From positions 69,414 to 133,413 of the forward strand of contig JAEYDL010000016.1 in the NCBI GenBank assembly GCA_023403845.1: a DNA stretch of 64,000 nt. Direction: 5' to 3'. This document shows, piece after piece, positions 60,977 to 64,000 of the stretch (position 1 is its first letter; each line of letters opens with the position of its first letter). The position numbers and the translations under genes were made by a program. This DNA comes from Pseudomonadota bacterium. GTDB lineage: Bacteria > Desulfobacterota > Desulfovibrionia > Desulfovibrionales > Desulfovibrionaceae. The notes under the pieces are model-generated. The model was not told the origin of the DNA. It did not search any database and saw only the letters and a list, made by a program, of their open reading frames with translations.

Positions 60977-62620
60977 TCAGGCCCTCTCAAGCAGGTCATG
61001 CTTAAGCCCCCAAAGCAGGTAGAAGCGCAGATCACACAGTTCCCTCCCTGGCTGCAGGGCTGAAAAGATTCTTTCCAGTTCCCCGGCCGTGATAGGCTGG
61101 CGACAGGCCTCAAGCAGCGGCTTTAACAGATCGAAAGACAGACCAAGCTCACTGAACAGGCCGAATGTTTCCAGGGGCAGGAGTCCCTGCAGCAGCATTT
61201 CTCCGAACATGGAACAGCGAACCCGCAAGTCTGAAGAAAAACTCTCCGCAGCGTAATGTGCGAAGATTTCACCATAAGGAAGCTGCAAGGGACTGCGGAC
61301 GCCACGCAACCGATCTTTCTCCTCTTCGGGTAACGGAACCGCATTCAACCTGTCCCACAGCTCAATCCAGCGCCGGACAACTGCATCACAAGTAAAGTGC
61401 CGCAGAACCCGATCCCGGGCCTTTCGGCCCATGCTCCTTCGCATATCGGGAAGTTTCCCAAGAGCGTACAGCGCCTTGGCCAAAGTCGGTACATCCATGG
61501 CCGTCTGTTGCGCACGCATGAGCTGCGCTTCGCCCACAGCCAATACAGGAGCAAGACAATCCAGAACTTCCGTACGATCGGGCGCAAGCACCGGGACCAG
61601 AAAACCCGTTTCATCATGCACGATAATATCGCGATAACCATCCCAATCGGAAACCACGGCGGGGAGTTCCGCAGCTCCCGCTTCCAGAAGAGTCAGTCCG
61701 AACGTTTCCTGCATATTATCCGACGGCGAAACAAAAATATCCGCCGCGGAATATACGGCAAGCCGTTCCTCAGGGGAGGGATTGGGCAGGATATGAAGCG
61801 GAACGCCCATGACCAGAGCCATGGTCCGGAACAACGCCAAGGCGGGATCAGCCGGATTACATGCCCCTGAAACAATTAACTGCAGATCAGGAGCGGAATC
61901 CAGCAGTCGTGCCCTCGTGATGGCGGAAAGCAGAGGTTGTGGATCCAGTTTGTCTTCAAGCGAAAATCGACCGAACAAGAGCACCGCTACGCTGTCCGGC
62001 GCAAGTCCGAGACGAGCGCGCATAGAAGCCCGACGTTCAGGATCAGGTTGCGGCAGGGCCTCAGGCTCCACTCCCATGGGAATCACTTCCAGGTGTGGTC
62101 CGGAACCGGAAAGAGACTCCGCCCCAAGCGCAGTTCGGATTGCGGCCTGCCAGTTGCGGATAAGGCGAGCGGAAGAAGTGGAGTTCGCGCCTACCGCATC
62201 GCGTGGAGAAAACAAAGGGGTCAGATGGAATAAAAAATCTGCCGTAAAATAGGGGCTGCTTATAGTATGATTGACCGCAGTAACCGGAAAAAAATTTCTG
62301 GCATGGGCATTGCGCACAGCACACATGGCTGGAAATTCCGGACGAAAAGCCGAGAGATGAAAGGCGTGATAAACATTCTCCTTCAGTTGTCCCGGTAACG
62401 CGACACGGGGCAGAATTCGCACCGCACCACGCCTTACGGCTGATAATTCCCGCCTTTCCAGTTCGTCATGGAACTCTGCCCCATTCTCCACAAAGAAATC
62501 ATACCGGTCGAACGGATCTTGACGCAACAGAGCGTTGAGAAAGCCGGCACCAGCCATCTTACGCCCGTTGATGCCACCGCCGGAAAAAAACTGATGTATC
62601 GTTCCGAAAACTTTTTTCAT
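60977..62620 (-). CDS. GT-B fold glycosyltransferase, family 4-like
   Basis: The protein has 547 residues. The ATG at 62620 has a strong ggagg site; the six residues upstream were dropped. The acceptor-side N-domain begins MKKVFGTIHQFFSGGG. The C-domain carries LLFGRFSLEDKLDPQPLLSAI, LQLIVSGACNP and the E-x7-E-type donor motif SPSDNMQETFGLTLLEAGAAELPAVVSDW (residues about 305-333, key glutamates in QETFGLTLLE). A C-terminal extension of about 130 residues is unusual. It is likely involved in polysaccharide or glycan synthesis. It stands alone, so the product cannot be named. Confidence 0.88.
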   Translation of the reverse strand: MKKVFGTIHQFFSGGGINGRKMAGAGFLNALLRQDPFDRYDFFVENGAEFHDELERRELSAVRRGAVRILPRVALPGQLKENVYHAFHLSAFRPEFPAMCAVRNAHARNFFPVTAVNHTISSPYFTADFLFHLTPLFSPRDAVGANSTSSARLIRNWQAAIRTALGAESLSGSGPHLEVIPMGVEPEALPQPDPERRASMRARLGLAPDSVAVLLFGRFSLEDKLDPQPLLSAITRARLLDSAPDLQLIVSGACNPADPALALFRTMALVMGVPLHILPNPSPEERLAVYSAADIFVSPSDNMQETFGLTLLEAGAAELPAVVSDWDGYRDIIVHDETGFLVPVLAPDRTEVLDCLAPVLAVGEAQLMRAQQTAMDVPTLAKALYALGKLPDMRRSMGRKARDRVLRHFTCDAVVRRWIELWDRLNAVPLPEEEKDRLRGVRSPLQLPYGEIFAHYAAESFSSDLRVRCSMFGEMLLQGLLPLETFGLFSELGLSFDLLKPLLEACRQPITAGELERIFSALQPGRELCDLRFYLLWGLKHDLLERA

Positions 62621-63542
62621 CTTTCTCCTCCACCACAAATCCTCATCCGTTACTCCACTTCAGTCAAGAAAAACAAACAAGAGAGCTTAGTATTCGGCCT
62701 CGCCATAAGACTCCGCCCAATTGCATTGTCTGTCTTTTCCCAAACGGATTCTGAAGGCGCCGCCGACAGGAAGAAAGAATCATCCGAAACGAAATGCCGT
62801 TCCTCCCCAAAGGTCGGAACAAAACACAAAATACCTGTGCCCAGCACCGCCGGAACGACGGTTGGCTGGCCCCTGACGCTGACTAGGAGTCTGTTTTTCC
62901 TTCTGCATAAGCAAACTGACACAGGTTATTCGGCTTTCAAGCCCGGAACAGCCATTATTCCTTCTTCACAAAAGGCAAAGAGTCTGCAACCAAGATATGC
63001 CTCAGCATGAAGGGATGTCCAGATCATTCCTTTCGGATCCAGGGAAATCAACACTGACTGGGATAGCAGCAATCCTGCCATGAGTCCCGAGATATTGTAT
63101 TGCCTTACTCCTTGCAGGTTCCAATCAATACGCAGAGAGCCGCCCTCTCGCAAACCTCAGACTAACGCTATCCCCTCCCGCCTCACATATTCACAACAGA
63201 GGGTAAGAAAGCTCTTCGGGAACCCCAGTCGCATTCCAGATATATGAGGGCAAAGAAAAGGAGGAAAGATGAGGAGTGTATTGCTGATCCTCGTGGGAAG
63301 AATCGATGCGGAGCAAAGATAAAATTCCCCCGCCGCTTGTTTCTGAGGATCAGGGAGTTCCAGCGTAAACCCTGTGTGGTCAAACAGAATGAAGGGCAGA
63401 TCAGCAGGTATGCATACAGAGGGTATGCCACGGATGAACCAACAGGTTCCACTACGGCGCGCGTGAAGGGGGAGCTGCCGTTTCAGGGGGGCCGTTCGGG
63501 GAAATGGCGGAGGACGGTGGGGAGGGGGGCTGTCCGGGCATG
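62621..63542. other. Gene-free region between the rRNA operon and the glycosyltransferase gene
   Basis: About 920 bases. It should contain the promoter of the glycosyltransferase gene, read to the left. Short open frames exist on both strands but none has a ribosome site or recognisable protein. No tRNA gene was recognised downstream of the 5S gene. Confidence 0.5.
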
Positions 63543-63572
63543 AAAAAAGGCCCACCTGTACAGGCGGGCCTT
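63543..63572 (-). terminator. Rho-independent terminator of the rRNA operon
   Basis: On the minus strand aaggcccgcctg pairs with aggtgggcctt (one G-U pair) and is followed by a run of six T residues. It lies 10 nt after the 5S gene. Confidence 0.9.
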
Positions 63573-63582
63573 CGAAATAAAG

Positions 63583-63698
63583 TCTTGGCACCGTTCTACT
63601 TTCCCACACAAGAATATGCAGTATCATCGACGATGGAGAGCTTAACTGCCGAGTTCGGAATGGGATCGGGTGTACCCTCTCCTCCAGGGGCACCAAGA
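63583..63698 (-). rRNA. rrf: 5S ribosomal RNA
   Basis: About 116 nt. On the minus strand the ends tcttggtg and cggtgccaaga are complementary (helix I), and the internal consensus gatcccattccgaactcgg is present, as is the helix III/IV region. It is the last gene of an rRNA operon transcribed to the left. Ends are placed by eye, plus or minus a few nucleotides. Confidence 0.96.
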
Positions 63699-63750
63699 CA
63701 AATCTCTCTTGATATTAATTGACAGGGGATGGGAAGGGGGGAAGTTTTAA

Positions 63751-64000
<250 letters not shown>

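Noticed and set aside
63157..63696. 179-codon minus-strand frame overlapping the 5S gene
   Set aside because: It includes 5S rRNA and the rRNA terminator, so it cannot be a real coding sequence.

Overview
This window comes from an anaerobic, sulfate-reducer-like bacterium, most likely a member of the Desulfovibrionaceae (Desulfobacterota). The main evidence is a contiguous set of desulfoferrodoxin, rubredoxin, rubredoxin:oxygen oxidoreductase and cytochrome bd genes, together with hypA/hypB, a TRAP transporter, a fused FmdE/molybdopterin-binding protein and the rpoN-hpf-rapZ order. The family is an inference from gene content; genus and species cannot be fixed from the sequence alone. Most of the DNA is moderately GC-rich, chromosomal and densely coding. 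I saw no prophage, intact insertion sequence, CRISPR array or tRNA gene.

Layout. 1-2.7 kb (+): end of rpoN, long hpf, rapZ and a LysE exporter. 2.7-5.3 kb (-): an OmpR-type regulator, its histidine kinase and a PAP2 phosphatase in overlapping frames. Divergent from them (5.5-7.4 kb, +) is an LtaS/EptA-like membrane phosphotransferase; together they look like an envelope-modification module. 7.6-8.7 kb (+): hypA and hypB. 9.1-13.1 kb (+): a 1019-residue membrane protein with a degenerate PHP-like region, then a DNA polymerase III delta-prime-like gene. 13.4-18.1 kb (+): the oxygen-defence block dfx-rub-roo-cydA-cydB and a small acidic Cys-rich protein. 18.1-20.0 kb: AT-rich, gene-poor DNA around one foreign-looking ProX/YbaK deacylase. 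20.0-25.0 kb: an M48 lipoprotein (+), then an HD-GYP regulator, Hpt protein and hybrid kinase (-) that form a complete phosphorelay. 25.4-31.7 kb: the FmdE/MoeA-like fusion (-), then trmI, an ABC-F ATPase, trmH and a lipoprotein (+). 32.2-38.0 kb (-): dctPQM and a class A penicillin-binding protein. 38.3-41.4 kb (+): hisD, purC, fabI. 41.4-42.7 kb: 1.2 kb without a convincing gene. 42.7-48.3 kb (-): the slyX-like DUF465 gene with ilvB-ilvN-ilvC, then yggT, a HAD phosphatase and an unknown gene. 48.6-49.3 kb (+): tatA and an ACT-domain protein. 49.5-58.6 kb (-): trxA-trxB-bamD, a long run pgsA-ftsB-TPR-lipoprotein-fbp-tsaD, mrp and pcm. 58.9-60.8 kb (+): a CBS protein and an M23 peptidase. 61.0-62.6 kb (-): a glycosyltransferase. 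63.5-64.0 kb (-): the 3' end of an rRNA operon (23S partial, 5S, terminator).

How the genes work together. The best-defined unit is oxygen defence: superoxide is reduced by desulfoferrodoxin, electrons pass through rubredoxin to the flavodiiron oxygen reductase, and cytochrome bd removes oxygen at the membrane. The second is a signalling relay ending in a probable cyclic-di-GMP phosphodiesterase. The third is envelope remodelling. The remainder is core metabolism (branched-chain amino acids, histidine, purines, fatty acids), RNA modification and envelope assembly.

The most novel-looking object is the 1019-residue protein at 9.1 kb. Other unusual points are the roo-cydAB linkage, the hairpin between rub and roo, the small protein after cydB, and the FmdE/MoCF fusion. 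Starts were moved to internal codons where a Shine-Dalgarno sequence or family length supported this. Promoter, operator and terminator calls were made by eye and were not scored with software.
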